In this document: positions 27,456 through 36,532 of the stretch, one piece after another
Layout of the letters: every line of letters starts with the position of its first letter
How positions within the stretch are numbered: the first letter of the stretch is position 1
Assembly (NCBI RefSeq): GCF_900129095.1
Contig: NZ_FQVA01000006.1
Coordinates: 1 to 64,000, forward strand
Length of the DNA: 64,000 bases
Reading direction: 5' to 3'
Source: Microbulbifer donghaiensis
Lineage (GTDB): Bacteria > Pseudomonadota > Gammaproteobacteria > Pseudomonadales > Cellvibrionaceae
Notes under the pieces: generated by a model
The model's input: only the letters and a program-made list of their open reading frames with translations
Told to the model about the DNA's origin: nothing
The model's database searches: none
Program-made: the position numbers and the translations under genes

Positions 27456-28448
27456 TTAGGCCGGTTGCTTGCGAAAGGCCTTGGGGGAAACCCCGGTCCA
27501 GCGTCTGAACGCCTTGCCGAAGGCGCTTTCGTCACAGTAGCCGAGTGCGGCTGCAATCTCCGCGTTATTCCTGTCATCCTGACGCAACCACTGGCGCGCA
27601 TAATGGCTGCGTACCTCGTCCTGAATCGTCCGAAAGCTGGCGTTTTCCTCTTGTAATTTGCGCCCCAGATGCCGCGGGCTGATACACAGCTGGCTGGCCA
27701 CCTGTTCGCGGGTCAGTTGCGGTTCCTGTTGCAACAGATGGCTCACCTGCAGTTGCAGGCTCTTGTTGGTCAGCGCGCGCAGCAGGGCGTCGGCCTCCGG
27801 CTTCAGTCGCGCCATTACCTGCTGGTCCGCCGCTACCAGGGGGATGTCCAGGTCCTGGGGGCGCAGCCGGATCGCAGATACCGGGGCGTTGAACTGGATC
27901 GGGGTCTGTAGCAGTTGCTGATACTGTTGCTGCAGGGCCAGTGACGGTGCCGGGTAGGCCAGCAGGACGCTCTGGGCGCGGAATGGGTGTCCCGTCATGC
28001 TGCGCGTCTGTGCCAGGCAGGCGGAGAGGACCGTCTCGACACGCAGCTGGGCGCAGCGCAGATAGTTGGGTTGATAGCAGAGATCGGCATGGTGCGCGCC
28101 GCGACGCAGTTCAAACTGGCCACCTTCGCCGACGAGCGGGTGATAAATCAGCAGTTGTTCAATGGCTGCGCCGAGGGTCTTTTGGGTCATCAGCAGGTAG
28201 CCGACCAGTCCCATCTGGCTGCTGTGCATGGCGCGGCCGAGCTTCACGCCCAGAAGCGGGTCCGGGTAGGCCTCGGACAGCGCCAGCCAGAGCAGTTCCT
28301 GCACACCCATGGGGACTCGCTGATTTTCGTCTATCCCGGACAGGATGTTCTCGGCATCTTCTGGGATGGGGAGTTCAAGGCTATTGAGAGCGGCTGTAAT
28401 TGCTCGTGTGTAGCTGAGGGTGACGCTTCTACAATCTGCGGGTTTCAC
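27456..28448 (-). CDS. AraC-family transcriptional regulator (OruR-like)
   Basis: The 330-residue protein has an N-terminal arabinose-binding-type domain (residues 20-205) and a C-terminal DNA-binding domain with LCISPRHLGRKLQEENASFR and GYCDESAFGKAFRRWTGVSP. It begins with GTG at 28448 without a strong ribosome site, so the exact start is uncertain. It is divergent, across 117 bases, from the monooxygenase-transporter-SDR operon at 28566-32684, and regulators placed like this usually control the neighbouring operon. The inducer is unknown, but a lipid, steroid or ketone-like compound would suit the operon content. Confidence 0.9.
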   Translation of the reverse strand: MKPADCRSVTLSYTRAITAALNSLELPIPEDAENILSGIDENQRVPMGVQELLWLALSEAYPDPLLGVKLGRAMHSSQMGLVGYLLMTQKTLGAAIEQLLIYHPLVGEGGQFELRRGAHHADLCYQPNYLRCAQLRVETVLSACLAQTRSMTGHPFRAQSVLLAYPAPSLALQQQYQQLLQTPIQFNAPVSAIRLRPQDLDIPLVAADQQVMARLKPEADALLRALTNKSLQLQVSHLLQQEPQLTREQVASQLCISPRHLGRKLQEENASFRTIQDEVRSHYARQWLRQDDRNNAEIAAALGYCDESAFGKAFRRWTGVSPKAFRKQPA

Positions 28449-28565
28449 TACTGCTGTCCGAAATTAACCACTGATTGCCCGATTATGACGATCTGTCCCG
28501 GCCTTGTCACGGTATATTGCCGCTAACACAATGATTTTTGGCGGTTAGCCAGCGGGAGAATAAGA

Positions 28566-29921
28566 ATGAAACCCTATGCGGTGATCGGCGCCGGTCCCAT
28601 GGGCCTCTGCTCAGTGCGCAACCTGGTCAAGTACGGCATCCCCTGTGTCGGCTTCGAAATCCACAGCGATGTGGGAGGTCTCTGGGATATCGACAGTCCC
28701 ACCAGCACCATGTACGAATCAGCCCACCTGATTTCGTCAAAGAAGATGACCGAATTCGCCGAGTTCCCGATGGGTGAAGAAGTGGCGCAGTTCCCGCACC
28801 ACAGTGAGCTGCGCGATTACTTCCGCGCCTACGCACGGGAGTTTGGCCTCTACGAGCGTTACGAGTTCAATACCGAGGTCGTGCACTGCGAGCGCGACGG
28901 CGACGACTGGCGTATCACCACCCGTGTTGTCAGCGGGAGCAGGGCCGGCGAAGAGCAGACCCGCACCTTCGGCGGGCTGCTGATCGCCAACGGCACGCTG
29001 CACCACCCGAATATGGCGGAACTGCCGGGCGAGTTTGCCGGCGAGCTACTGCACTCCTGTGACTACCGCGACCCGGCCATCTTCGAAGGCAAGCGGGTAC
29101 TGCTGGTGGGCTGCGGCAACAGCGGTGCGGATATCGCCGTGGATGCGGTGCACCGGGCCAGGAGTGTGGATATCAGCCTGCGTCGCGGCTACTACTTCCT
29201 GCCCAAGTTTATTGGTGGCAAGCCTACCGACGCGGTGGGCGGCAAAGTCAAACTGCCGCGGTTTATCCAGCAGCGTATCAGCGCCGCCCTGAGCCGCTTC
29301 ATGCTCGGCCGCCCCAGCCAGTACGGTTTGCCGGAACCGGACTACAAGATGTTCGAGTCCCACCCGGTCATCAACTCGCTGATCCTGCACCATATCGGCC
29401 ACGGCGATATCCGCCCGCAGGGAGATGTTGTCTCCATCGACGGCAACGAGGTGACGTTTAAGGATGGCCGCAGCGGGGAATACGACATGATCCTGCTGGC
29501 GACCGGCTACAAGCTGAACTACCCATTTATCGGTTCCGCGGAATTGAACTGGACCGGCTATGCGCCGCGACTGTACCTGAATGTTTTCCACCCGGAGACA
29601 GACAACCTGTTCCTGATGGGCATGGTGGAAGCCGCCGGCCTCGGCTGGGAAGGGCGCAACGAGCAGGCTGAGCTGGTGGCACTCTATATCAGTCAGCTGG
29701 CGTCCGGCGCCGATTCCGCGCGGCGTTTCCAGGCCACCAAGCATGAGCGCGCCTCCCAGCGTGCCGATGGCGGCATGAAATACCTGGAGCTGGAGCGGAT
29801 GGCCTATTACGTGCACAAGGACACCTACCTGAAGGCACTGCGCAGTCACAGCGCGGACTTGCGGAAGGATCTGGCGACGCGGGATACTGCTCAATTAATC
29901 AGCAGCGCGGGAGCGGCCTAG
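28566..29921 (+). CDS. Flavin-containing monooxygenase
   Basis: This NADPH- and FAD-dependent oxygenase has 451 residues. It shows the FAD-binding motif GAGPMG at residues 8-13, the fingerprint FAGELLHSCDY (FxGxxxHxxxY, the FMO form rather than the Baeyer-Villiger form ending in W), the NADPH-binding GCGNSG, and LATGYKLNYPF. The substrate is likely a hydrophobic ketone, amine or sulfide, but the sequence does not fix it. It is the first gene of an operon: the next start codon overlaps its stop by one base. It may act as a Baeyer-Villiger-like enzyme, since FMO-type proteins sometimes do. Confidence 0.92.
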   Translation: MKPYAVIGAGPMGLCSVRNLVKYGIPCVGFEIHSDVGGLWDIDSPTSTMYESAHLISSKKMTEFAEFPMGEEVAQFPHHSELRDYFRAYAREFGLYERYEFNTEVVHCERDGDDWRITTRVVSGSRAGEEQTRTFGGLLIANGTLHHPNMAELPGEFAGELLHSCDYRDPAIFEGKRVLLVGCGNSGADIAVDAVHRARSVDISLRRGYYFLPKFIGGKPTDAVGGKVKLPRFIQQRISAALSRFMLGRPSQYGLPEPDYKMFESHPVINSLILHHIGHGDIRPQGDVVSIDGNEVTFKDGRSGEYDMILLATGYKLNYPFIGSAELNWTGYAPRLYLNVFHPETDNLFLMGMVEAAGLGWEGRNEQAELVALYISQLASGADSARRFQATKHERASQRADGGMKYLELERMAYYVHKDTYLKALRSHSADLRKDLATRDTAQLISSAGAA

Positions 29922-30877
29922 TGGATAACACCCTGTCAGTGTCAGAGGCGGTGGCGAACAACTTCCAGATGTCGCCGGCCGCGCTGCTGGTCCTGAACGC
30001 GGTGCTGGCATTCATGATGTTCGGCGTCTCGCTGGGGTTGCGCCCGGCGGATTTCGCCGCCGTGCTGCGCCGGCCGCTGGCGCCGGTCACCGGTCTGGTG
30101 GCCCAGTTTCTGCTGCTGCCCGCGATCACCTGCCTGGTGACCTGGTGGCTCGCTATTGATCCAGGGCTGGCACTGGGCATGATCCTGGTGTCCTGCTGTC
30201 CCGGCGGTACCTTCTCCAATGTGATGACCTGGATAGGTCGCGGCAATGTGGCCACTTCGGTCAGTATGACCGCGGTATCCAGCCTTGCCGCCGTGGTGAT
30301 GACGCCGCTCAACTTTGCCCTGTACGGCGGCTTGAACCCCTATACGCGGGAAATGTTGCAGGAGATTGCGCTGCCTGCGGACAATATGATCCTGCTGGTG
30401 GTACTGGTGCTGGCATTGCCGATGCTGGCGGGCATGGTGATAGGCGCGCGCTTCCCGCAGTTTGTGCAGCGCAGCGAGCGCTTTTTTCGCAGCGCTTCGC
30501 TGCTGGTATTCCTGCTCTTCGTCGCCGTCTCATTCAGCAAGCACTGGCAGACGGCGGTGCAGATTGCCGGCTCGGTGTTGCTGTTGGTCGTTGCGCACAA
30601 TGCCCTGGCGTTCTTCATCGGCAATCTTTCCGGCCGACTGATGCGCCTGCCACTTGTCGATCGCCGCGCGGTGACCATGGAAGTCGGCATTCAAAATTCC
30701 GGACTGGCACTGGCGATACTTTTCACTTTTTACCCGTCGGCCGGCGAAATGCTGGTCGTTGCAGGCTTCTGGGGTGTCTGGCACCTGGTGTCCGGCCTGA
30801 GCCTGGCGGGTTTCTGGAATTACCACAATCGAAAATGGCGGCTGCAGGGTGAACTGCAGCAGAGCCCGCAAACCTGA
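29921..30877 (+). CDS. Bile acid:sodium symporter (BASS) family transporter
   Basis: The 318-residue protein has about nine or ten transmembrane segments and the BASS motifs FGVSLGLRPADF, the substrate-site loop SCCPGGTFSNVMTWIGRGNV and, near the end, MEVGIQNSGLALAI. Bacterial members take up bile acids, pantoate, keto acids or other organic anions with sodium. Its GTG start overlaps the TAG of the monooxygenase gene, so expression is coupled. Its presence suggests that the operon acts on an imported or exported organic anion. Confidence 0.9.
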   Translation: MDNTLSVSEAVANNFQMSPAALLVLNAVLAFMMFGVSLGLRPADFAAVLRRPLAPVTGLVAQFLLLPAITCLVTWWLAIDPGLALGMILVSCCPGGTFSNVMTWIGRGNVATSVSMTAVSSLAAVVMTPLNFALYGGLNPYTREMLQEIALPADNMILLVVLVLALPMLAGMVIGARFPQFVQRSERFFRSASLLVFLLFVAVSFSKHWQTAVQIAGSVLLLVVAHNALAFFIGNLSGRLMRLPLVDRRAVTMEVGIQNSGLALAILFTFYPSAGEMLVVAGFWGVWHLVSGLSLAGFWNYHNRKWRLQGELQQSPQT

Positions 30878-30894
30878 ATAACAAGATAACAACT

Positions 30895-31857
30895 ATGACT
30901 GAAAAACGGGTTTTGATTACCGGCGCTGCCGGTTACGTTGGGCACCAGCTGGGTGAGCTGCTGGCGAAAGAAATGCCGGTAGTGGGGGTGGATATCCGCA
31001 CGCGCCGCGCGACCTTTCCGATGTTTGCCCTGAATATTTGCGATCCCGCGCTGGGCGAGTTGCTGCGCGCAGAGTCCATTACCCATGTAGTTCACCTGGC
31101 ATCGGTGATGGCCGCCGGTCGTGATCGAGAGATGGAATACCGCATCGACGTCGAGGGTACCGAGAACGTACTGAAGGCGTGTATTTACGCCGGCGTCAAA
31201 CATATCACCATTACCAGCAGCGGCGCCGCTTACGGCTATTACCCGGACAATCCGGAATGGCTCGAGGAGCACCACCGGCTGCGGGGTAACCCGGAATTCG
31301 GCTATTCGGATAACAAGCGCCTGGTGGAGGAGATGCTGGCCGCCTATCGCGAGCAGTATCCGCGCCTGCAGCAGCTGGTTTTCCGGCCCTGTTCGATTGT
31401 CGGGGCCACCACCAACAACAAAATCGGTGAACTCTTTTCCGGCCGGGCGATACTCGATCCCGGCGGCCACAACTCGCCTTTCGTGTTTATCTGGGACCAG
31501 GATGTCATCCGCGCAATCCAGTTTGGCGTGCAGCGCAGTGCCAGCGGTATCTACAATCTCGCTGGCGACGGCGCACTGACACCGGCAGAAATCGCGCAGC
31601 TGCTGGGCAAGCCCTTGCGTAAGCCACCGGTGTGGCTGATCAAGCTGTTGCTGGGTATCGGTTACTTCCTGCATCTGACGGACAAGCAGCCGGGACAGGT
31701 GATGTTCCTGCAGTACCGGCCGGTGCTGCTGAACCGTCGCCTGAAAGAGGAACTGGGATTTGTTCCGGAGAAAACCTCGGCAGAGGCCTTTGCCTACTTT
31801 GCCCGCGAGGCTCTGGGCATAGAGCCGGTTGCGGAAGCTGTGGAGGGGCTGGCATGA
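30895..31857 (+). CDS. NAD-dependent epimerase/dehydratase-like protein (extended SDR)
   Basis: The 320-residue extended short-chain dehydrogenase has the nucleotide-binding motif TGAAGYVGHQLG near residue 9, HLASVMAAGRDREMEYRIDV, the serine region ITSSGAAYG and the catalytic YSDNK (YxxxK). The second half holds a substrate domain and ends with GLA. Specificity is unclear: the family includes sugar epimerases and 3-beta-hydroxysteroid dehydrogenase-like enzymes, the latter suiting the BASS transporter neighbour. Its TGA overlaps the ATG of the next gene (ATGA). Confidence 0.88.
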   Translation: MTEKRVLITGAAGYVGHQLGELLAKEMPVVGVDIRTRRATFPMFALNICDPALGELLRAESITHVVHLASVMAAGRDREMEYRIDVEGTENVLKACIYAGVKHITITSSGAAYGYYPDNPEWLEEHHRLRGNPEFGYSDNKRLVEEMLAAYREQYPRLQQLVFRPCSIVGATTNNKIGELFSGRAILDPGGHNSPFVFIWDQDVIRAIQFGVQRSASGIYNLAGDGALTPAEIAQLLGKPLRKPPVWLIKLLLGIGYFLHLTDKQPGQVMFLQYRPVLLNRRLKEELGFVPEKTSAEAFAYFAREALGIEPVAEAVEGLA

Positions 31858-32684
31858 GTCTGCAGGGAAGTGGTAAGAAAGTCTTTGTCGTTACCGGTGC
31901 GGCTGGCGGCTTGGGTTGGGCCATTGTCGAGGCACTGGCGAGCCGTTTCGAGGCTCGCTTTGCACTGGTGGATATCAGTGAGCAGGCATTGGCGGGTCGC
32001 GTGGGGCAGTTGCGCGAGCGCGGTATTGATGCAGAAAGCTTTGTCGCCGATCTGTCGAGCGAACAGGCCGTTGCCGAGCTGGTAGCGGCGCTGCGCGTGC
32101 GCTATCCGCGCGTCGATCTGCTGGTCAACAATGCGGGCATTACGCACCGCAGTCTCTCCACCCAGACCAGCAACGCGGTGATCCGGCGGGTGATGGCGGT
32201 GGATTATCACGCACCGGTGGAGTTGGCCCAGGGACTGATGGCGGAACTGCGCGCCGCCTTCGGCAATGTCATCAATATCAGTTCCATGGCGGGCTGGATG
32301 CCGGTACTGGGGCGTGCCGGTTACTGCGCGGCGAAGAGCGCGCTGCACCAGTATTTCGAGACGTTCCGGGAGGAAGTGCGCGAGGACGGCGTGCGCGTGC
32401 TGATGGTCTATCCGAGTTTTGTCGCCACCAATATTGAGCAGAACGCGCTGTCTGGCGATGGTGGCCGCGCCAAGCACAAGCAGAGCACTATTGGCCAGGT
32501 ACGCAGCGCGGACTGGATGGCAAACAAAATCGTGACTGCGCTGGAGCAGGGCAGGGAGCGCCTGTTCCCGCGCGACAAGACCCTGTTGGGCGCCTATCTG
32601 TACAAACTGGCTCCGCGCCTGTTTATGAAGCAGATGGTCAATAACTTCCGTGTGGAGCTTGAAGTGGCGCGGGGACAGGGCTAG
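31854..32684 (+). CDS. Short-chain dehydrogenase/reductase (classical SDR)
   Basis: The 276-residue protein has TGAAGGLG (cofactor binding), NNAGIT, ISSMAG and the catalytic YCAAK. A C-terminal extension with a hydrophobic patch (LGAYLYKLAPRLFMKQM) may associate with membranes, as in related lipid-acting SDRs. ATG 31854 overlaps the preceding stop by four bases. It completes the four-gene operon of monooxygenase, transporter and two SDRs; the substrate is presumably an alcohol or ketone intermediate in the same pathway. Confidence 0.92.
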   Translation: MSLQGSGKKVFVVTGAAGGLGWAIVEALASRFEARFALVDISEQALAGRVGQLRERGIDAESFVADLSSEQAVAELVAALRVRYPRVDLLVNNAGITHRSLSTQTSNAVIRRVMAVDYHAPVELAQGLMAELRAAFGNVINISSMAGWMPVLGRAGYCAAKSALHQYFETFREEVREDGVRVLMVYPSFVATNIEQNALSGDGGRAKHKQSTIGQVRSADWMANKIVTALEQGRERLFPRDKTLLGAYLYKLAPRLFMKQMVNNFRVELEVARGQG

Positions 32685-32687
32685 CGG

Positions 32688-33449
32688 CTACTGTTCCAGC
32701 AGCCAGCGAAAAGCCCGCCGCAGTTCCCGCGCCCCGTCGCTCCGGTACCAGCGCCCGTGGGCGACGATGATCCGCTCAGGATTCCAGCCAATCATCTTGT
32801 TGACCGCGCGCCTCAGCTCGCCCTTGGGCTTTCTGAAGGTCGCGCGCATGTCCTTCGGCATCTGGCCGTCCGGATCGCGCACGCCACCGAATTTGGTGAA
32901 CCAGCGCATGATCCACGAGTTGAGCTTGCTCGACTCGAAATTCTCTATCAGGTCGGTCAATACCAGCGTCCGGCTGGCTCGGTGGAAAAACTCTACTTCC
33001 GTCATATAGCTGCCGCGCACCGGCAGCGTATCCACTTCGCTGTCCCAGGGGTAGCCGGTTTCTGCGACCAATTCGCGGGTGTCGAAGTCGAGATGTTTGC
33101 CCGCCTGTTCGCGCACACGCGGTGCCAGGTAGACCCGGCTGTCGGGGAAGGCCTTGTGCCAGTCGGGTATCCACCAGTAGTGAATGCGATTGGGACCGAT
33201 GATCCAGCGGGGGCGGCCAATTTGCTCGATCTGGTTGCGGAGTTCCCCGGTCAGTAGCGTGGGTGAATGCAGCAGCAGGTCCCCTCCGGCCAGGCGGAAT
33301 ATGGTCATGCGGGTCGGGAATTCGACCCTGACCCAGCGCAGCCATGGCATCGGAAACTGGATCAGTGGACCATCCACAATCCACACGTTTTCTGCGACTG
33401 GCTTCAATTGATTGAGAGGCGGGTAGGTCGCATCGGTGTGTGTGGACAT
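32688..33449 (-). CDS. DUF4336 domain protein
   Basis: The 253-residue product matches DUF4336, a group with a metallo-beta-lactamase-like fold (HSPTLLTGELRNQIEQIG, then IGPNRIHYWWIPDWHKAFPD, and IIVAHGRWYRSDG near the end). The typical HxHxDH motif is not intact, so hydrolase activity is doubtful. ATG 33449 is selected because GGGA is well placed; the in-frame TTG at 33473 is less likely. It converges on the SDR operon with three bases between the stop codons and lies 13 bases downstream of the LysE gene, probably in one transcript with it. Confidence 0.82.
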   Translation of the reverse strand: MSTHTDATYPPLNQLKPVAENVWIVDGPLIQFPMPWLRWVRVEFPTRMTIFRLAGGDLLLHSPTLLTGELRNQIEQIGRPRWIIGPNRIHYWWIPDWHKAFPDSRVYLAPRVREQAGKHLDFDTRELVAETGYPWDSEVDTLPVRGSYMTEVEFFHRASRTLVLTDLIENFESSKLNSWIMRWFTKFGGVRDPDGQMPKDMRATFRKPKGELRRAVNKMIGWNPERIIVAHGRWYRSDGARELRRAFRWLLEQ

Positions 33450-33462
33450 GTGGTTATCCCAT

Positions 33463-34056
33463 TTAATCAACAATCATTGGGACCACACTGGCGGCCAATA
33501 GTATCCCCATGGTGATGTTGAAGCGGCGCAGATGCCTGGGCTCCGTCAGTATCCGTTTCAGGCCGACACCAAAGAGCAGCCAGACGATGATGCAGGGACC
33601 GCCGATGGCGATAAAGGTCAGGGCGATGCGGGCAATTTCGGCCCACATTTCGCCACTGGGGCTGGTGAACGCGGCCAGGGCGCCGACGGCCATGATCCAG
33701 CCTTTGGGGTTCACCCACTGAAAAGCCACGGCCTGCAGGAAGGTAAAGGGCCTGCTGTGGCTGGAATTGCCGACCTCGCGGGTGCTCGCGATCACCCAGG
33801 CGAGATAGAGCAGGTAGGCGATACCGACCCAGCGAATAATTTCGTGCAGCAGGGGAAACTGGCTGAAGAGTGTTCCCAGCCCCACGCCGATGGCGACGAT
33901 CATCGCCGGAAAGCCCAGGCAGATTCCCAGCAGGTGGGGTATCGAGCGGTTCACGCCGTAATTCAATCCGGATGACATTATCATCAGATTGTTAGGGCCA
34001 GGGGTAATACTGGTGGAGAAGGTGAATAACACTATCGGAAGTAGGGTCTCTAACAC
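33463..34056 (-). CDS. LysE/RhtB-family amino acid exporter
   Basis: The 197-residue inner-membrane protein has the LysE signature near its N-terminus (ITPGPNNLMIMSSGLNYGVNR, quoted only for recognition of the PGPN motif) and about six helices, with FQWVNPKGWIMAVGALAAF typical of the family. Such exporters release amino acids or related compounds. The start is taken as GTG 34056, preceded by GAGG, giving MLETLLPIVLFTFS; an upstream start at 34116 adds 20 residues that do not look like the family. No lysine riboswitch is seen. Confidence 0.9.
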   Translation of the reverse strand: MLETLLPIVLFTFSTSITPGPNNLMIMSSGLNYGVNRSIPHLLGICLGFPAMIVAIGVGLGTLFSQFPLLHEIIRWVGIAYLLYLAWVIASTREVGNSSHSRPFTFLQAVAFQWVNPKGWIMAVGALAAFTSPSGEMWAEIARIALTFIAIGGPCIIVWLLFGVGLKRILTEPRHLRRFNITMGILLAASVVPMIVD

Positions 34057-34118
34057 AGCTGCCTCGAAGTCGGGTAACGCGCCCGTGCTAAGATGCGGGC
34101 AAAATTGGGGAAGCACAA

Positions 34119-34889
34119 GTGCAATTGATCGACAGTCACTGCCATTTCGATTTCGACGCTTTCGCCGCGGACCGTCTGCAGGTCTGGCAAGCGTGTCGCG
34201 ATGCCGGTGTGGTGCGAATGATCATACCCGGCGTGAGTGTCACCCAGTGGACGTCCCTGGCGGAACTGGTGGCAACGGAACCGCGCTGGCATGCGGCAGT
34301 GGGGGTGCACCCCTGGTGGGTCGGAGAGCAGGATATGCCCGCCGGGCAACTGCGCCGGGCAATTGGTGACCATGTTGCGCAGAACCCCTGCGTGGCGGTC
34401 GGTGAGTGCGGACTCGATGCGGGCGTGGCCACGCCGCTGGAGCAGCAGATGGCGGCGCTGCGTCCTCAACTGGAAGCGGCGTGCGAACTGGAGCTTCCGC
34501 TGATTCTCCACGTGCACAAAACCCACAACGAAATGCTGCGACTGCTGAAAGAGTTTCGTCCACCGCGCGGTGGTGTCATACACGCGTTCAGCGGTAGCGA
34601 GCAGGCGGCGCTGGATTACTGGTCGTTGGGCTTTTATCTCGGCATCGGTGGCACCATCACCTACGAGCGCGCGGCCAAGACGCGACGGACGGTGGCGGCG
34701 CTGCCGTTGGAGTCGCTGGTGCTGGAGTCGGATGCGCCGGACATGCCGCTGGCCGGACGTCAGGGACAGCGCAACAGCCCCGCCAATCTGCCGCTGATCG
34801 CCGCAGAGCTGGCAAAATTGCGCGGTGTGTCCGTCGATATAATTGCCGCACAGACCAGCCATAATACCGAGAATTTGTTTTCCCTATGA
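34119..34889 (+). CDS. TatD-family metal-dependent hydrolase
   Basis: The 256-residue protein has the TatD metal-binding pattern: DSHCHFD at residues 5-11, GVHPWW, GECGLD, HVHKTHNE and ESDAPDMP. Members are DNases or deoxyribonucleoside-processing hydrolases in the cytosol. This one resembles the YjjV subgroup, but I give no symbol. It begins with GTG 34119 after GGGGAAG, and its stop overlaps the start of the desulfurase fusion by four bases, so the two genes are co-translated. Confidence 0.93.
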   Translation: MQLIDSHCHFDFDAFAADRLQVWQACRDAGVVRMIIPGVSVTQWTSLAELVATEPRWHAAVGVHPWWVGEQDMPAGQLRRAIGDHVAQNPCVAVGECGLDAGVATPLEQQMAALRPQLEAACELELPLILHVHKTHNEMLRLLKEFRPPRGGVIHAFSGSEQAALDYWSLGFYLGIGGTITYERAAKTRRTVAALPLESLVLESDAPDMPLAGRQGQRNSPANLPLIAAELAKLRGVSVDIIAAQTSHNTENLFSL

Positions 34890-36532
34890 ATTTCTCCGCA
34901 GAAGAATTCAAGCGGCAATTCCCGCTGTTTGCCCAGCCCGAAAACCTACAGCTGACCTATCTCGACAACGCGGCTACGAGCCAGAAACCCCAGGCGGTGA
35001 TCGATGCGATCTGTGATTTTTACTTGCACAGCAATGCCAATACACACAGATCCAGCCACCGCCTCGCGCGCCGTGCAACAGAAATGCTCGAGCGTGTACG
35101 CGGGCAGGCCGCCGCTTTTCTAAATGCAGTAAGTACCCGGGAGATTGTGTTCTGTCGCGGCGCCACCGAGGCGCTCAATCTGCTGGCGAACAGTCTGTGC
35201 AGTGGTTTGCAGGCCGGCGATGAAATTGTGATTTCCACGGCGGAGCACCACGCCAATATCGTGCCCTGGCAGATGATGGCCCAGCGCTTTCAGCTGACGC
35301 TGCGCTATGTACCGGAAGTGGCGGGCATCCCGGAATTTGATCGCCTCGAAGAAGTGTTGAATCCGCGCACGCGCATAGTATCGCTGACCGCTGGATCGAA
35401 TGCGCTCGGCCTGCGCCCGGACCTGGAAGACATTGCGCGGCAGTTGCGCGAGCGGGACCTGTACTGGATTGTCGACGGTGCCCAGCTCGCCGCGCACGAG
35501 CCGGTCGACGTGCAGAAAATCGGTTGCGATTTCTTCGTCTGCTCGGCACACAAATTTTACGGCCCGAGTGGTATCGGTCTCCTCTACGGGCGCGAGTCGC
35601 TGCTGGAGGCGATGCCGCCCTGGCAGGGAGGCGGGGAGATGATTGCCGAGGTGGATCTATACGGCTGTCACTACGCGGGCCTGCCCCACAAATTTGAAGC
35701 GGGTACCTCGTCACTGGCGGCGATTGCGGGACTGGGGGCGGCACTGGAATTTATCGCGGCCCAGGACCGCGCCGCCATGGCAGCCCACGAACAGGCGTTG
35801 ATGACGTTGCTGCACAGGGAACTGGCGGCCCTGCCGACGGTAAGGGTGATCAGCCAGCCACAGCACAATTTGGGTATCGCTGCGTTCGCACCTATCTCGG
35901 GCAGTGCTGCGGACCTGATGCACTGGCTGGACGGGCGCGATATCGCGGTGCGCGCCGGCCATCACTGTGCGCAGCCGTTGATTCGCGCTGCGGGTGAAAC
36001 CGCAACCGTGCGTGCATCCTTCGCCGCCTATAACACCCGCGGCGATGTGGAAACACTGGTGCAGGCGCTGCGCGACTATGCGGAAGTTGTGGGAACGCCG
36101 GCAATGGAATTGTGCCAGCAGGGTAGCGATTGGGTCGCCGACGATCTGTCGACTCTGCAGTTGGAGCAGCTCGCCTCCCAGCGCAACTGGCAGGATCGCT
36201 ACCGCGAGTTAATGCGCTGGAGTAAAGCGATCAGCGCAAAGCCGGCTATCCGCCGGCCGGAAAACCTGGTGCGTGGCTGCGCGTCGGATGCCTGGCTGGT
36301 CCATGCCGAGCGGGGCGGGCGCCACTATTTCGCCCTCGACAGCGACAGCCGCGTAGTCAAGGGGCTGGGCGCACTGTTGCTGTCGCAGGTGGACGGTCGC
36401 ACGGCAGGCCAGATCCGCGCGCAGGACCTGCCCCGGTTATTTAGCGAGCTGGGCCTGGAAAAGCATCTCAGCCAGTCGCGCAGCAATGGTTTTTATGCAT
36501 TGCTGCGACAAACCCTCGATTTTGTCGGTTAG
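34886..36532 (+). CDS. Cysteine desulfurase fused to a SufE/CsdE sulfur acceptor
   Basis: Residues 1-405 are a SufS/CsdA-type PLP desulfurase: LDNAATSQ, AEHHANIVPW, PLP-binding Lys223 in SAHKFYGPSG and the persulfide cysteine Cys361 in AGHHCAQPL. Residues about 421-548 are a SufE/CsdE domain with acceptor cysteine Cys465 in RGCASDAW. In E. coli these are separate proteins (CsdA and CsdE) and sulfur passes from one to the other; here the transfer would be intramolecular. The neighbour is tcdA (csdL), which E. coli keeps next to csdA-csdE, so this is the CSD rather than the SUF system. It supplies sulfur for the CSD pathway linked to tRNA ct6A formation. Confidence 0.9.
   Translation: MNFSAEEFKRQFPLFAQPENLQLTYLDNAATSQKPQAVIDAICDFYLHSNANTHRSSHRLARRATEMLERVRGQAAAFLNAVSTREIVFCRGATEALNLLANSLCSGLQAGDEIVISTAEHHANIVPWQMMAQRFQLTLRYVPEVAGIPEFDRLEEVLNPRTRIVSLTAGSNALGLRPDLEDIARQLRERDLYWIVDGAQLAAHEPVDVQKIGCDFFVCSAHKFYGPSGIGLLYGRESLLEAMPPWQGGGEMIAEVDLYGCHYAGLPHKFEAGTSSLAAIAGLGAALEFIAAQDRAAMAAHEQALMTLLHRELAALPTVRVISQPQHNLGIAAFAPISGSAADLMHWLDGRDIAVRAGHHCAQPLIRAAGETATVRASFAAYNTRGDVETLVQALRDYAEVVGTPAMELCQQGSDWVADDLSTLQLEQLASQRNWQDRYRELMRWSKAISAKPAIRRPENLVRGCASDAWLVHAERGGRHYFALDSDSRVVKGLGALLLSQVDGRTAGQIRAQDLPRLFSELGLEKHLSQSRSNGFYALLRQTLDFVG

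Noticed and set aside
33449..34116. Lysine riboswitch upstream of the LysE-type gene
   Set aside because: There is only a short gap to tatD and no conserved aptamer features were seen.
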